DNA from: Prevotellaceae bacterium UBA1075
GTDB taxonomy: Bacteria > Bacteroidota > Bacteroidia > Bacteroidales > Bacteroidaceae
NCBI GenBank assembly: GCA_002316015.1
Contig: DCCS01000032.1
Coordinates: 186,515-250,514 of the forward strand
Direction of reading: 5' to 3'
DNA length: 64,000 nucleotides
Shown here: positions 51,103-60,316 of the stretch, piece by piece
How the letters are laid out: every line of letters begins with the position of its first letter
Numbering within the stretch: the first letter of the stretch is position 1
Position numbers and translations under genes: made by a program
The notes under the pieces: generated by a model
Seen by the model: only the letters and a program-made list of their open reading frames with translations
What the model was told of the DNA's origin: nothing
Databases searched by the model: none

Positions 51103-51366
51103 ATGAAACGCAGAACACAGAAAAGGTTGACCAGGAACCTGTGCGGGGAACTCTTCGCGGAGTGTGTGGTAGCATCGCATTTCCACAAGGACAAGCAGGA
51201 ACAGACCGACCAGATAATGGTGAAGATACTGAACACACAGGACAGCCTGCTCGCGCGGCTCTCGCATGTGGAGCCTGGAAGCGTGAGGAAATTCTTCAGG
51301 AAATACCGTGATGATATAGACACCCTGCGCCAGGAGACCAAGAGGATGATAGGCGGTTTGGGCTGA
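51103..51366 (+). CDS. Small basic hypothetical protein (87 aa)
   Basis: An 87-residue cytoplasmic protein with a strongly basic start (MKRRTQKRLTRNL) and helical remainder (KDKQEQTDQIMVKIL, RKFFRKYRDDIDTLRQETKRM). The mix suggests a nucleic-acid or ribosome-associated helper, but no family is recognised. The start at 51103 follows a good promoter; upstream residues to 51055 overlap the -7 box and are excluded. It is 155 bases before the acyltransferase gene. Confidence 0.7.
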   Translation: MKRRTQKRLTRNLCGELFAECVVASHFHKDKQEQTDQIMVKILNTQDSLLARLSHVEPGSVRKFFRKYRDDIDTLRQETKRMIGGLG

Positions 51367-51521
51367 GACCCGCCCCGCCGCGCATCCCCCGGATGCCCGC
51401 AGGCGGCCCGCGCCTGTTCTCTGCCACATCCGCCCTGCGCCTGCATGTGACAGGAGCACAAGAGACGGGCGGGAAAGACACTCCGGACGGAACAGGAAGG
51501 AAAAGCGTAAACCCATCACCA

Positions 51522-52067
51522 ATGAACCAGAGATTCTACCGGCGGATACTGTACGGATGGCTGGGCTTCTCGGAGGTGGTCACAGAGCCACGCCCCAAGA
51601 AGTACATCATCGTGATGGCCCCGCACACAAGCAACTGGGACTTCATCATCGGGAACCTGTATTCGCGCGCCGAGGGTTTCCGCTGCAATTTCCTCATCAA
51701 GAGGGAGTGGTTCTTCTGGCCCATGGGCAAGCTGATGCGCAGGATGGGGGGCATACCCGTGTACCGCGACAAGCAGATGGGAACCACCGACCGGCTGGCA
51801 CTGCTGGCCAGGAAGTCCAGGACATTCCACCTGTGCATCACACCCGAAGGGACACGCAAGCCCAACAGCGAGTGGAAGCTTGGCTTCTATTACATCGCGC
51901 TCAAGGCGGGACTGCCCATACTGCTGTACGGGCTGGACTACAGGGAGAGAAAGATAGAGTGTACCAAGACCATCATACCCAACGGTGACGTGGAGGGGCA
52001 GATGGCCGAGATAAAGGGCTACTTCGCGCGCTTCGTGGCAAGGAAGCCCGAAAATTTCGCAATATAA
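51522..52067 (+). CDS. 1-acyl-glycerol-3-phosphate acyltransferase-like protein
   Basis: A 181-residue PlsC-type acyltransferase. The catalytic HX4D motif is HTSNWD (about residues 35-40), the glycerol-phosphate binding region is GGIPVYRDK, and the EGTR motif is in ITPEGTRKPN. It is shorter than PlsC and lacks an N-terminal membrane helix, as in a Bacteroidota subfamily often labelled hypothetical or glycerol acyltransferase; the acceptor is not known. It is separated by only two bases from the amidase gene, so they form an operon. Confidence 0.82.
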   Translation: MNQRFYRRILYGWLGFSEVVTEPRPKKYIIVMAPHTSNWDFIIGNLYSRAEGFRCNFLIKREWFFWPMGKLMRRMGGIPVYRDKQMGTTDRLALLARKSRTFHLCITPEGTRKPNSEWKLGFYYIALKAGLPILLYGLDYRERKIECTKTIIPNGDVEGQMAEIKGYFARFVARKPENFAI

Positions 52068-52069
52068 CT

Positions 52070-55000
52070 ATGAACAGGAACATAAAGGCCACACTGGCGC
52101 TGGTCACCATGTGCGTCATGGGGGCCGTACGGGGCTGGGCACAGTCCGACACAAGGACACTGCGCACAGCACTGGCCGACTACATTGAGAATTACAACCG
52201 CAATGCCACCTGCTACACAAGTTACGACCCCGTGACCGTCGAGGACATCAGCGTGAGCCAGGAGGAGCGCAAGGTACACATATACCTGGGCGAAGGATTC
52301 GTGGGACAGCCCTTCACCCCCGAGTCGGTGAGGGACATCAACGCCAACATACAGCGGCGCCTGCCCAAGCCACTGCAGGACTACAAGGTGGTGGTGTATG
52401 CCGGCGGCACACCCATCGAGTCGCTTGTCCCCGTGAATCTGACCGACGGAAAGGACACCTCGAGGGTGTATGGCAAGCGGGACTACAAGGGCCGCCCCTG
52501 GGTGCATAGGGAGAAGAAGCCCTACTCCGTCACACACGGGCTACAGGGCAGGCACCTGTGCCTGTGGGCCAGCCACGGAAAGTACTACAGCAACAGCACG
52601 CAGAAGTGGGTGTGGCAGCGCCCAAGGCTGTTCTGCACCACCGAGGACCTCTTCACACAGACCATTGTGGTGCCCTATCTGATACCCATGCTCGAGGGCT
52701 CCGGGGCGTGCGTGTTCACACCGCGTGAGCGCGACTGGCAGAAGAACGAGGTGATTGTGGACAACGACACGCCCGACTCCAACGGCCTGTACCAGGAGGT
52801 GAACGGCAAGCAGGAATGGAGCGACGGGGGCACGGGTTTTGCCTATCTGCGCGCCTACTACCAGGATGGTGACAACCCCTTTGCCGACGGCACTTTCCGT
52901 ATGGCCGAGAGTGTGGGCGGGAAAAGGGCGGCCAGCATGGTGGTGTGGCGGCCAGTCATTCCCGCCGAGGGCGACTATGCGGTGTACGTGTCCTACCGCA
53001 CCTGTCCGGGCAGTGTGGACGATGCCCATTACGTGGTGCGGCACCAGGGAATTGACACCCCGTTTACCGTCAACCAGCGGATGGGTGGAGGCACCTGGGT
53101 GTATCTGGGCACCTTCCACTTCGGGGCGGGTGACCTGGAGAACAACTGCGTGCTGCTCACCAACCAGAGCGGCTCAAGGGGGGTGGTGACGGCCGATGCG
53201 GTGCGCTTCGGGGGAGGCATGAGCAACATCGTGCGCTCGGACAGCACCATGTCCTACGCGCTGGCCAGCGGACTCCCCCGCTTTCTGGAAGCCGCGCGAT
53301 ACTCGGCGCTGTGGTACGGATTCCCGATGGACACCTACAGCGTGAAGGACAACGATGACTATGGAGACGACATCAACACGCGCCCCAGGACAGAGAACTA
53401 CCTGGGCCGAGGAAGCGTGTATCTGCCGGGAGACAGCGGGCTGTGTGTCCCGATTGAACTGAGCATGGCTCTACACAGCGACGCAGGTTTCCGAAGGGAC
53501 AGCTCGATAGTGGGATCGCTCGGCATCTACACGGCCGACTTCTATGGGGGCATCACTGGAGCGGGGCTCTCGCGCCTCACCAGCAGAGACCTGGCCGACA
53601 TCGTGATGACGCAGGTGTATGGCGACCTGAAGCAATCCTTTGGCCAGTGGACGCGCAGACAGATGTACAACCGCAACTACGGCGAGACGCGTGAGCCGCA
53701 ATACCCTGCCATCATCCTGGAGATGCTGAGCCACCAGAACTGGGCCGACATGCGCATGGCGCACGACCCATATTTCAAGTTTGTCATGGCACGCGCCATC
53801 TACAAGGGCATCCTGCGCTATCTGGCGGCAGTACACAAGCGGACGGCGGTGGTGCAGCCACTCCCCGTGGGCGGTGTGAGCAGTGTGCTCGACACGCGCA
53901 GGAAGAAGGTGAGACTTTCATGGAAGCCCACCGTGGACGCGCTTGAGGGGACTGCGCGCCCCACCAAGTATGTCATCTACACAAGTCGCGCGGGAGCCGG
54001 CTTCGACAACGGGACGGCGGTGGACGCCCGCTCCACGGCCGTCGACATCGACCTGGATCCCGGGGTGATGTACCGGTTCCGCGTGACAGCGGTGAACAGC
54101 GGAGGCGAGAGCATGCCCTCGGAGGAGGTGTGTTGCCACATGGCTGCGGAGGACGCGCCGCACATACTGGTCGTGGACGGTTTCCAGAGAGTGGCCGGCC
54201 CGATGGCCTTCAACTCCGAGAAGACTTCAGGGTTCGACATGAACCAGGACCCTGGAGTGGCCGACGTGCGCACTCCCGGCTATTGCGGATACCAACTATA
54301 CTTCGGCAAAGACGGATTGGGCAAGGAAAACAGCACGGGGCACGGATACAGCGGAAGCGAACTGGAGGGCATGCTGCTGGCCGGGAACACGCACGACTGG
54401 TCAAGCGTCCATGCGGCCGAGATCCTGCGTGGAGGGCAGTACAATATCAGCAGCTGTGTGTCATCGGCATGCCAGGATATAGACGCGAGCCTGTTCGCGA
54501 TGGCCGACTTTGTCCTTGGCGCGCAGAAGGCCGACGGCTATTCCATGCGCTCCTACAAGGCTTTCACCCCCGGGGTGCGCAGCCTCATGGAGCAACTCAC
54601 ACGCAAGGGAAAGGGCGTGCTGGTGAGCGGGGCGTACATCGGAACGGACATGGCCGCGCCGGACGAGCGGCAGTTCCTGGCCCGGACACTGAAATGGACA
54701 CCCGGGGCTGCGGTCTTCGCGGACAACTGCATGACAGTGCAGGGAATGAACACGCAGGCCAACATATACACAGAGCCGAACGAGACACGTTACTGGGTGC
54801 GCCACATGGACGCGCTGCAGCCCACAGCACAGGCTTTCCCCACCATGCTCTATGGAGAAAGCCAGCAGGCATCGGCCGTGGCTTACCAGGGCAGTGACTA
54901 CAAGGCCATCTCATTCGGGTTCCCGCTGGAGTGCGTCACCTCGGCCGAGGCGCGCGCGGCCATCTTCGCGGCCTCAGTACAGTTCCTGCTGGGGAAATGA
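52070..55000 (+). CDS. Exported amidase-like protein with inserted golvesin-like and FN3 domains (xanthan lyase annotation)
   Basis: A 976-residue exported protein. A signal peptide (to WAQ, about 25) is followed by a beta-rich N-terminal domain. The N-acetylmuramoyl-L-alanine amidase-like part begins with LWASHGKYYSNS and FTPRERD near residues 163-222 and resumes near 480-590 (ALHSDAGF, PAIILEMLSHQNWADM). Between them, about 240-385, lies a golvesin-like beta domain (GDYAVYVSYRTCPGSVDDAHYVV, VTADAVRFGGG). An FN3 domain (about 605-690) and a further domain follow. Such proteins are commonly named xanthan lyase, but peptidoglycan amidase action fits the motifs better. Confidence 0.75.
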   Translation: MNRNIKATLALVTMCVMGAVRGWAQSDTRTLRTALADYIENYNRNATCYTSYDPVTVEDISVSQEERKVHIYLGEGFVGQPFTPESVRDINANIQRRLPKPLQDYKVVVYAGGTPIESLVPVNLTDGKDTSRVYGKRDYKGRPWVHREKKPYSVTHGLQGRHLCLWASHGKYYSNSTQKWVWQRPRLFCTTEDLFTQTIVVPYLIPMLEGSGACVFTPRERDWQKNEVIVDNDTPDSNGLYQEVNGKQEWSDGGTGFAYLRAYYQDGDNPFADGTFRMAESVGGKRAASMVVWRPVIPAEGDYAVYVSYRTCPGSVDDAHYVVRHQGIDTPFTVNQRMGGGTWVYLGTFHFGAGDLENNCVLLTNQSGSRGVVTADAVRFGGGMSNIVRSDSTMSYALASGLPRFLEAARYSALWYGFPMDTYSVKDNDDYGDDINTRPRTENYLGRGSVYLPGDSGLCVPIELSMALHSDAGFRRDSSIVGSLGIYTADFYGGITGAGLSRLTSRDLADIVMTQVYGDLKQSFGQWTRRQMYNRNYGETREPQYPAIILEMLSHQNWADMRMAHDPYFKFVMARAIYKGILRYLAAVHKRTAVVQPLPVGGVSSVLDTRRKKVRLSWKPTVDALEGTARPTKYVIYTSRAGAGFDNGTAVDARSTAVDIDLDPGVMYRFRVTAVNSGGESMPSEEVCCHMAAEDAPHILVVDGFQRVAGPMAFNSEKTSGFDMNQDPGVADVRTPGYCGYQLYFGKDGLGKENSTGHGYSGSELEGMLLAGNTHDWSSVHAAEILRGGQYNISSCVSSACQDIDASLFAMADFVLGAQKADGYSMRSYKAFTPGVRSLMEQLTRKGKGVLVSGAYIGTDMAAPDERQFLARTLKWTPGAAVFADNCMTVQGMNTQANIYTEPNETRYWVRHMDALQPTAQAFPTMLYGESQQASAVAYQGSDYKAISFGFPLECVTSAEARAAIFAASVQFLLGK

Positions 55001-55033
55001 GCGAGCGAGACGTAACCAAACAACACTACAGAT

Positions 55034-55348
55034 ATGTACCAGATAGTATGCAACGAGAAGGGTTCCAGGACGCTTGCGGTAATGGAGGAGCACCTGGAGA
55101 CAATAAAGAGGCACAACCTCTTCAGTGACTTGCTGGACAGCAACGGCATCGTAAACGAGAACGTGTTGGAGAAACTGCGCCTCAACGTGCGGTCTTTGCT
55201 CAACACCGACCATCCCGATGCCGGCCTGCTGAAACTGTGCCGGGATATCCTGTTCCACGACAACATGAAGGCCCGCGGACTGCACCAGCTCATCCTGCTC
55301 TACCTGGACTGGGAGAAGGATAAACAGGAAGGGGAGACCAAGAGTTGA
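55034..55348 (+). CDS. Hypothetical protein (104 aa)
   Basis: A 104-residue soluble, mostly helical protein (MYQIVCNEKG start, then EEHLETIKRHNLF and NDHPDAGLLKLCRDIL-like segments). I do not recognise the family. It sits 33 bases after the amidase and 2 bases before the YgiQ start, so it is the link in one rightward transcript. Confidence 0.65.
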   Translation: MYQIVCNEKGSRTLAVMEEHLETIKRHNLFSDLLDSNGIVNENVLEKLRLNVRSLLNTDHPDAGLLKLCRDILFHDNMKARGLHQLILLYLDWEKDKQEGETKS

Positions 55349-55350
55349 GC

Positions 55351-57249
55351 ATGGCCGCGCACCAACTGACCGACTGGCTACCCACCACGCGCCGCGAGAT
55401 GGACTTACGCGGGTGGGAATGCGCTGACGTGATCCTGTTCAGCGCGGATGCCTATGTGGACCACCCATCCTTTGGGGCGTCCGTGATAGGGCGTGTCATG
55501 GAAGCCGAAGGTCTGCGCGTGGCCATCGTGCCGCAACCGGACTGGCATGGGGACTTCCGCGACTTCCGGCGGCTGGGGCGGCCACGTCTCTTCTTTGGTG
55601 TCGCACCGGGATGCATGGACTCGATGGTGAACAAATACACTGCGGCCCGACGGCTCCGCAGCGAGGATGCCTACAGTCCCGACGGGCGCCACGACATGAG
55701 GCCAGAGTACCCCACCATCGTATATACCCGCATCCTGCGCCAGCTATACCCCGATGTGCCGGTGGTGCTGGGCGGCATAGAGGCCAGCCTGAGGCGCGTG
55801 ATGCACTATGACTACTGGCAGGAACGGTTCAGGCCAAGCATCCTTGTGGACAGCCATGCCGACATGATCGCCTACGGCATGGGCGAGAAGCCGACCTGCG
55901 AACTGTGCCGACTGCTCACCCGCGCGCTGGATGAGAGCCACCCCGACCTGTATTACGATGCCAACGGAAACTCCTTCATCACCCGCGCCACCTTCCGACA
56001 GGTGGCCCAAGAGCGGAACGAGGTGCGCCAGACAGTGTCGCTCTATCGCAAAGAGGACATTCCAGGAGGCATCCGGAAGCAGGATATCGTACTGCACAGT
56101 TATGAGGAGTGCCTGCGTGAGCCGCGCCTTCATGCCGACAACTTCCGCCATGTGGAGGAGGAGAGCAACAAGCTGCAAGCACAGAGGCTCCTGCAACAGA
56201 CGGGCGGAGAATGGGTGGTGGTGAACCCGCCCTTCCCGCCACTCACACAGAGGGAACTTGACCACAGTTTCGACCTGCCCTACACGCGCCTGCCACATCC
56301 CAAGTACAAGGGCAAGCGCATACCTGCCTATGAGATGATACGCTTCAGCGTGTGCCTGCACCGTGGCTGCTTCGGCGGTTGTGCCTTCTGCACCATCAGC
56401 GCACACCAGGGGAAGTTCATCGTGAGCCGCTCCAAGGAGAGCATTCTGAGGGAGGTGGAAGCCATCACACGCATGCCTGGCTTCAAGGGATATCTGAGCG
56501 ACCTGGGAGGACCCAGTGCCAACATGTACATGATGCGCGGGCGTAACCCAAAGGCGTGCGGGGCGTGCAAGCGGCCTTCGTGCATACACCCGCAGATATG
56601 CCCCAACCTCAATGGTGACCACCGCCCGCTGCTGGATGTGTATCGGGGCGTTGACCGCATGCCGGGCATCAAGAAGAGTTTCATCGGGAGTGGCGTGCGC
56701 TATGACATGCTGCTGCATGACTGGGGCGACGAGACGCTGAACCGCTCGGCCCGCGAGTACACGCGTGAACTGATTCTCCGTCATGTGAGCGGCAGGCTGA
56801 AGGTGGCTCCCGAGCATACTTCGGAAAGGGTGCTCGGGCTGATGCGAAAGCCTTCATTCGCCCAGTTCCGGCAGTTCAAGCGAATCTTCGATGACGTGTG
56901 CCGCAGCCAGCACTTGCGCCAGCAGATAGTCCCCTACTTCATCAGCGGCCATCCGGGATGCCATGCCGAGGACATGGCCGAACTGGCCATCGAGACCAAG
57001 CAACTGGACTTCCGGCTCGAACAGGTACAGGACTTCACCCCCACACCGCTCACCGTAGCCACCACCTGCTGGGCTACCGGCTACCACCCCTACACACTCG
57101 AACCGGTGTTCTGCGCACGCTCACCCAAGGAGAAGGAGCAGCAGCGCATGTTCTTCTTCTGGTACAAAAAGGAGGAGAGACACCGCATCGAGACTTACCT
57201 GCGCGGCATCGGACGCCAGGACTTACTCAAGAGATTGTTTAACAAATAA
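55351..57249 (+). CDS. ygiQ: YgiQ family radical SAM protein
   Basis: A 632-residue radical SAM enzyme of unknown substrate. The N-terminal domain (ADVILFSADAYVDHPSFG, GIEASLRRVMHYDYW) resembles the UPF0313 start, and the SAM domain has the CX3CX2C cluster in CLHRGCFGGCAFCTIS near residue 340, followed by YLSDLGGPSANMY and a second cysteine set (CGACKRPSCIHPQICPN). Late segments RLKVAPEHTS and VPYFISGHPGC are typical. ATG at 55351 is used; a TTG six bases upstream overlaps the previous stop. Confidence 0.93.
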   Translation: MAAHQLTDWLPTTRREMDLRGWECADVILFSADAYVDHPSFGASVIGRVMEAEGLRVAIVPQPDWHGDFRDFRRLGRPRLFFGVAPGCMDSMVNKYTAARRLRSEDAYSPDGRHDMRPEYPTIVYTRILRQLYPDVPVVLGGIEASLRRVMHYDYWQERFRPSILVDSHADMIAYGMGEKPTCELCRLLTRALDESHPDLYYDANGNSFITRATFRQVAQERNEVRQTVSLYRKEDIPGGIRKQDIVLHSYEECLREPRLHADNFRHVEEESNKLQAQRLLQQTGGEWVVVNPPFPPLTQRELDHSFDLPYTRLPHPKYKGKRIPAYEMIRFSVCLHRGCFGGCAFCTISAHQGKFIVSRSKESILREVEAITRMPGFKGYLSDLGGPSANMYMMRGRNPKACGACKRPSCIHPQICPNLNGDHRPLLDVYRGVDRMPGIKKSFIGSGVRYDMLLHDWGDETLNRSAREYTRELILRHVSGRLKVAPEHTSERVLGLMRKPSFAQFRQFKRIFDDVCRSQHLRQQIVPYFISGHPGCHAEDMAELAIETKQLDFRLEQVQDFTPTPLTVATTCWATGYHPYTLEPVFCARSPKEKEQQRMFFFWYKKEERHRIETYLRGIGRQDLLKRLFNK

Positions 57250-57261
57250 CATAGAAAGATT

Positions 57262-57729
57262 ATGGCAAAAGAATGGTTTGAATGTAAAGTGAGATATGAC
57301 AAGACCCTGGAGACAGGTCTGCTGAAGAAGGTGACCGAGTCGTATCTGGTGGACGCTCTCAGTTTTACAGAGGCCGAGGAGCGCTTCCTGGAGGAACTGG
57401 AGCCCATGATGTCGGGCGAATACAGCATCAGCGACATCAAGCGCGCCAAGATTGCCGAACTTTTCGAGAGCACCGACAGCGCCGACGACAAGTGGTACAA
57501 GGCCAAGGTTGCCTATATCGCCTACGACGAGAAGACGGGCGCGGAGAAGCGCACAAACCAGATTATGCTCATCCAGGCCAAGGACCTGCGTACAGCAGTC
57601 AAGAATCTGGACAAGGGGATGCAGGGAACCCTGAGCGACTGGGACATCATCTCCATCACCGAGACACCCATCATGGACATCTTCAAATTCACGGCAGATG
57701 GAACAGACAGCGGCCCAGAAGGCAAATGA
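57262..57729 (+). CDS. DUF4494 domain-containing protein
   Basis: A 155-residue cytoplasmic protein of the Bacteroidota-specific DUF4494 family. Recognised by the start EWFECKVRYDKTLETGLLKKVTE-like pattern, the ALSFTEAEERFLEEL segment, and SITETPIMDIFKF near the end. Function is unknown. Its 3-prime end overlaps the YggS gene by 32 bases, a neighbour pairing that recurs in the phylum and suggests a link to PLP homeostasis or amino-acid metabolism. Confidence 0.88.
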   Translation: MAKEWFECKVRYDKTLETGLLKKVTESYLVDALSFTEAEERFLEELEPMMSGEYSISDIKRAKIAELFESTDSADDKWYKAKVAYIAYDEKTGAEKRTNQIMLIQAKDLRTAVKNLDKGMQGTLSDWDIISITETPIMDIFKFTADGTDSGPEGK

Positions 57730-58375
57730 GGTGCTTCGCTCGCTGCCGCAGGGAGTGACGCTGGTGGCTGTGAGCAAGTACCATCCCGCCGAACTTATCC
57801 GGCAGGTGTATGACGAGAGCGGGTTGCGCATCTTCGCGGAGAGCCACGCGCAGGAACTGAAGCAGAAGCACGAAATCCTGCCCAAGGACATACAGTGGCA
57901 CTTCATCGGCCATCTGCAACGCAACAAGGTGAAGTCCATCACGCCTTACGTCTCGCTCATCCACTCCGTTGACTCCCCGCGCCTGCTGGCCGAGATAAAC
58001 AAACAGGCTCTGGCGGCGGGCCGCAGGATGGACTGCCTGCTACAGCTGCATGTGGCTCAAGAGGAGACGAAGTTCGGCTTCGCCCCACAGGAATGCATCG
58101 AATACCTGGACACAGGGGAATGGCGTCAGATGAGCGGTGTCAGGCTGCGCGGCATGATGTGTATGGCCAGCAACGTGACAGACGAGCAACAGATAGCCCG
58201 CGAGTTTGACACAGCCTGGGAAACATTCAGGCAGGCCAGCGAAGCTTATTTTGACGGATGCGGCTACTTCGACACCCGCTCCTGGGGCATGAGCCACGAC
58301 TACACCATCGCCCTGCGCCACGGAAGCAACATGGTGCGTGTGGGGACAGCCATTTTCGGCCCCAGGCAATACTGA
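57698..58375 (+). CDS. yggS: YggS family PLP-binding protein
   Basis: A 225-residue PLP homeostasis protein (PLPBP/YggS), alanine-racemase-like barrel without catalytic activity. The PLP Lys is in LVAVSKYHPAELIR (about residue 27), with WHFIGHLQRNKVK, HSVDSPRLL, VRLRGMMCMA and the phosphate-binding LRHGSNMVRVGTAIFG. The usual ENR motif is here AESHAQEL. The start overlaps DUF4494, and the ORF begins MEQTAAQK; translation is probably coupled. Confidence 0.93.
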   Translation: MEQTAAQKANEVLRSLPQGVTLVAVSKYHPAELIRQVYDESGLRIFAESHAQELKQKHEILPKDIQWHFIGHLQRNKVKSITPYVSLIHSVDSPRLLAEINKQALAAGRRMDCLLQLHVAQEETKFGFAPQECIEYLDTGEWRQMSGVRLRGMMCMASNVTDEQQIAREFDTAWETFRQASEAYFDGCGYFDTRSWGMSHDYTIALRHGSNMVRVGTAIFGPRQY

Positions 58376-58417
58376 CACAGGATAGCCTCCGCAAGCAATG
58401 GGAGGCACATTTTCCAT

Positions 58418-58475
58418 AAAGGCATGAAAATTGCACAATAGAGGAACAAAGGTGCAACTTTCATGCCCTTTTTCT
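58418..58475 (+). terminator. Terminator after yggS
   Basis: Arms 58418-58436 and 58452-58470 pair over 19 positions with one mismatch around a 15-base loop, followed by TTTCTT. A second small hairpin, CCTCC/GGAGG, lies at 58386-58405. Confidence 0.75.
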
Positions 58476-58505
58476 TGCAGAATTGTTAATTTGCCTTTAA
58501 CTTTG
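58474..58505 (+). promoter_or_regulatory. Promoter of the acyl-CoA ligase gene
   Basis: CTTG at 58474-58477 and TAACTTTG at 58498-58505 are 20 bases apart. The -7 box overlaps the left arm of the inverted repeat at 58503-58529. Confidence 0.65.
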
Positions 58506-58529
58506 CACAAAAAATAAATCATTGTGCAA
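58503..58529. promoter_or_regulatory. Operator-like inverted repeat over the ligase start
   Basis: TTGCACAA (58503-58510) and TTGTGCAA (58522-58529) form a perfect 8-bp inverted repeat with 11 bases between. It overlaps the end of the -7 box and the A of the start codon, so a bound repressor would block initiation. A third TTGCACAA is at 58431-58438 inside the preceding terminator. As RNA it could instead fold and hide the start codon. Confidence 0.5.
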
Positions 58530-60199
58530 TGACGGACATCACCAAAGTACCTTCGTTCAACAAACTAATAGAGAGCAGCATCCAGAAGTACTGGGACATG
58601 GACTCCATGTCCGACTATGGCGTGTGTACCTTTCAGTATAAGGACGTGGCACGCATCATAGAGAAGATGCATATCCTCTTTGAGAGCGCGGGCATTCAAA
58701 AAGGCGACCGCATCGCCCTATGCGGCAGGAACCTGAGCCGCTGGGGCGCAGCCTTCTTCAGCATACTCACCTATGGAGCCGTGGCTGTGCCCATTCTACA
58801 TGAGTTCCACCCCTCCCAGATACACGACATTGTGAACCACAGCGGAGCGCGCCTGCTCTTTGTGGGCGACAAGGTGTGGCCCAAGCTGGACGCAAAGGCA
58901 ATGCCCGCGCTTGAGGGCATCATATCACTTGCCGACTACAGCCTGCTCACCTGCTCCAACGAGAAACTCTCCATCGCGCGCCAGAACCTCAACAGGCTCT
59001 TTGGCGAGAAGTACCCGCAGAACTTCCGTGCCAACCACCTCTGCTATCACGAGGACAAGCCCAATGAACTGGCTCTCATCAACTACACCAGCGGAACGAC
59101 CAGCAATTCCAAGGGCGTGATGATACCCTACCGCGCGCTGTGGAGCAACCGGGACTTCGCGGTCAGCGTCCTGGGCAAGCAAATCAAGGCCGGCGACAAG
59201 GTGCTGAGCATGCTGCCCATGGCCCACATGTATGGCATGTCCTTTGAGTTCCTGTTTGAGTTCTCGTATGGAGTACACATCAATTTCCTCACCAAGGTGG
59301 CGTCTCCCACCGTGCTGATGCGTGCCCTGGCCGACGTGAAGCCCCGTGTGCTTATCGTCGTGCCGCTCATCATCGAGAAGGTGGTGCGCAAGGCCGTGCT
59401 TCCAAAGATTCAGGACGTGCGCGTGAGGATGCTCATGAAGATGCCTGTCATTGGACAGAGCATCAAGCAGCGCATCTGCGACAAACTCACACAGGCACTG
59501 GGAGGAAACTTCTATGAAGTAATCATTGGCGGGGCCGCGCTCAACAGGGAAATAGAGGAACTGCTGCACGACATCGGCTTCCGTTATACGGTGGGCTACG
59601 GAGCCACAGAGTGTGCGCCCATCATCTGCTACAACGACTACTCCAGGCAGGTCATCGGCAGTTGCGGACGCAACGTCATCCACCAGCAACTTATGATTGA
59701 CAGTCCCGACCCGGCCACCATACCGGGCGAGATACTCACCCGCGGACTCAACGTGATGCTGGGCTACTACAAGAATGAGGAGGCCACAGCCAAGACACTG
59801 GACAAGGACGGCTGGTACCACACGGGCGACCTGGGGACGATGGACGCTGCAGGAAACGTGTTCATAAAGGGCCGCAGCAAGAACATGCTGCTCGGCGCAA
59901 ACGGCCAGAACATCTACCCCGAGGAGATTGAGGACAAACTGAGCAACATGTCACTCGTCAATGAGTGCCTCGTGGTGCAGAGGGGCGAGAAGCTGGTGGG
60001 GCTGGTTTACCCCGACCAGGAGCAGATTGCCACACTTGGCCTGAAGACAGAGGACGTGGAGGCCATCATGGAGAAAAACCGCCAGGACCTCAATCCCACA
60101 CTGCCCGCATATGCCCAACTGACAGCCATCAAGGTGATGGGCCAGGAGTTTGAGAAGACTCCCAAGAAGAGCATCAAGCGTTTTCTCTACACCCAGTAG
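58529..60199 (+). CDS. AMP-dependent acyl-CoA synthetase (long-chain fatty acid ligase-like)
   Basis: A 556-residue adenylate-forming enzyme activating fatty acids to acyl-CoA (or acyl-ACP). Motifs: P-loop-like NYTSGTTSNSKGVMI (about 180), GYGATECAPII (about 350) for AMP binding, YHTGDLGTMD (about 430) and the hinge and C-terminal KNMLLGANGQNIYPEEIED. The terminal KTPKKSIKRFLY segment holds the catalytic Lys. It has its own promoter and operator-like repeat, and ends before a strong terminator. Confidence 0.92.
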   Translation: MTDITKVPSFNKLIESSIQKYWDMDSMSDYGVCTFQYKDVARIIEKMHILFESAGIQKGDRIALCGRNLSRWGAAFFSILTYGAVAVPILHEFHPSQIHDIVNHSGARLLFVGDKVWPKLDAKAMPALEGIISLADYSLLTCSNEKLSIARQNLNRLFGEKYPQNFRANHLCYHEDKPNELALINYTSGTTSNSKGVMIPYRALWSNRDFAVSVLGKQIKAGDKVLSMLPMAHMYGMSFEFLFEFSYGVHINFLTKVASPTVLMRALADVKPRVLIVVPLIIEKVVRKAVLPKIQDVRVRMLMKMPVIGQSIKQRICDKLTQALGGNFYEVIIGGAALNREIEELLHDIGFRYTVGYGATECAPIICYNDYSRQVIGSCGRNVIHQQLMIDSPDPATIPGEILTRGLNVMLGYYKNEEATAKTLDKDGWYHTGDLGTMDAAGNVFIKGRSKNMLLGANGQNIYPEEIEDKLSNMSLVNECLVVQRGEKLVGLVYPDQEQIATLGLKTEDVEAIMEKNRQDLNPTLPAYAQLTAIKVMGQEFEKTPKKSIKRFLYTQ

Positions 60200-60233
60200 C
60201 GGGAAGCCTCACGGAGTTCCTGCCTCATGCGGC

Positions 60234-60278
60234 AAGGCGGGCGGGGATGTGTGAAAAAGTCACATCCCCGCCCGCCTT
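60234..60278. terminator. Bidirectional terminator hairpin
   Basis: Perfect 18-bp arms (60234-60251 and 60261-60278) with a 9-base loop, bounded by AA and TT. It separates the rightward ligase from the leftward MaoC gene. Confidence 0.85.
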
Positions 60279-60316
60279 TCGCTTGCAGGCACTCTGCCTG
60301 CGGGCAGAGCCTGGCC

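Noticed and set aside
49887..51461. Long minus-strand frame (524 codons) opposite the SulP gene
   Set aside because: His/Gln-rich composition typical of antisense frames in GC-rich DNA; the plus-strand genes have clear motifs and promoters.
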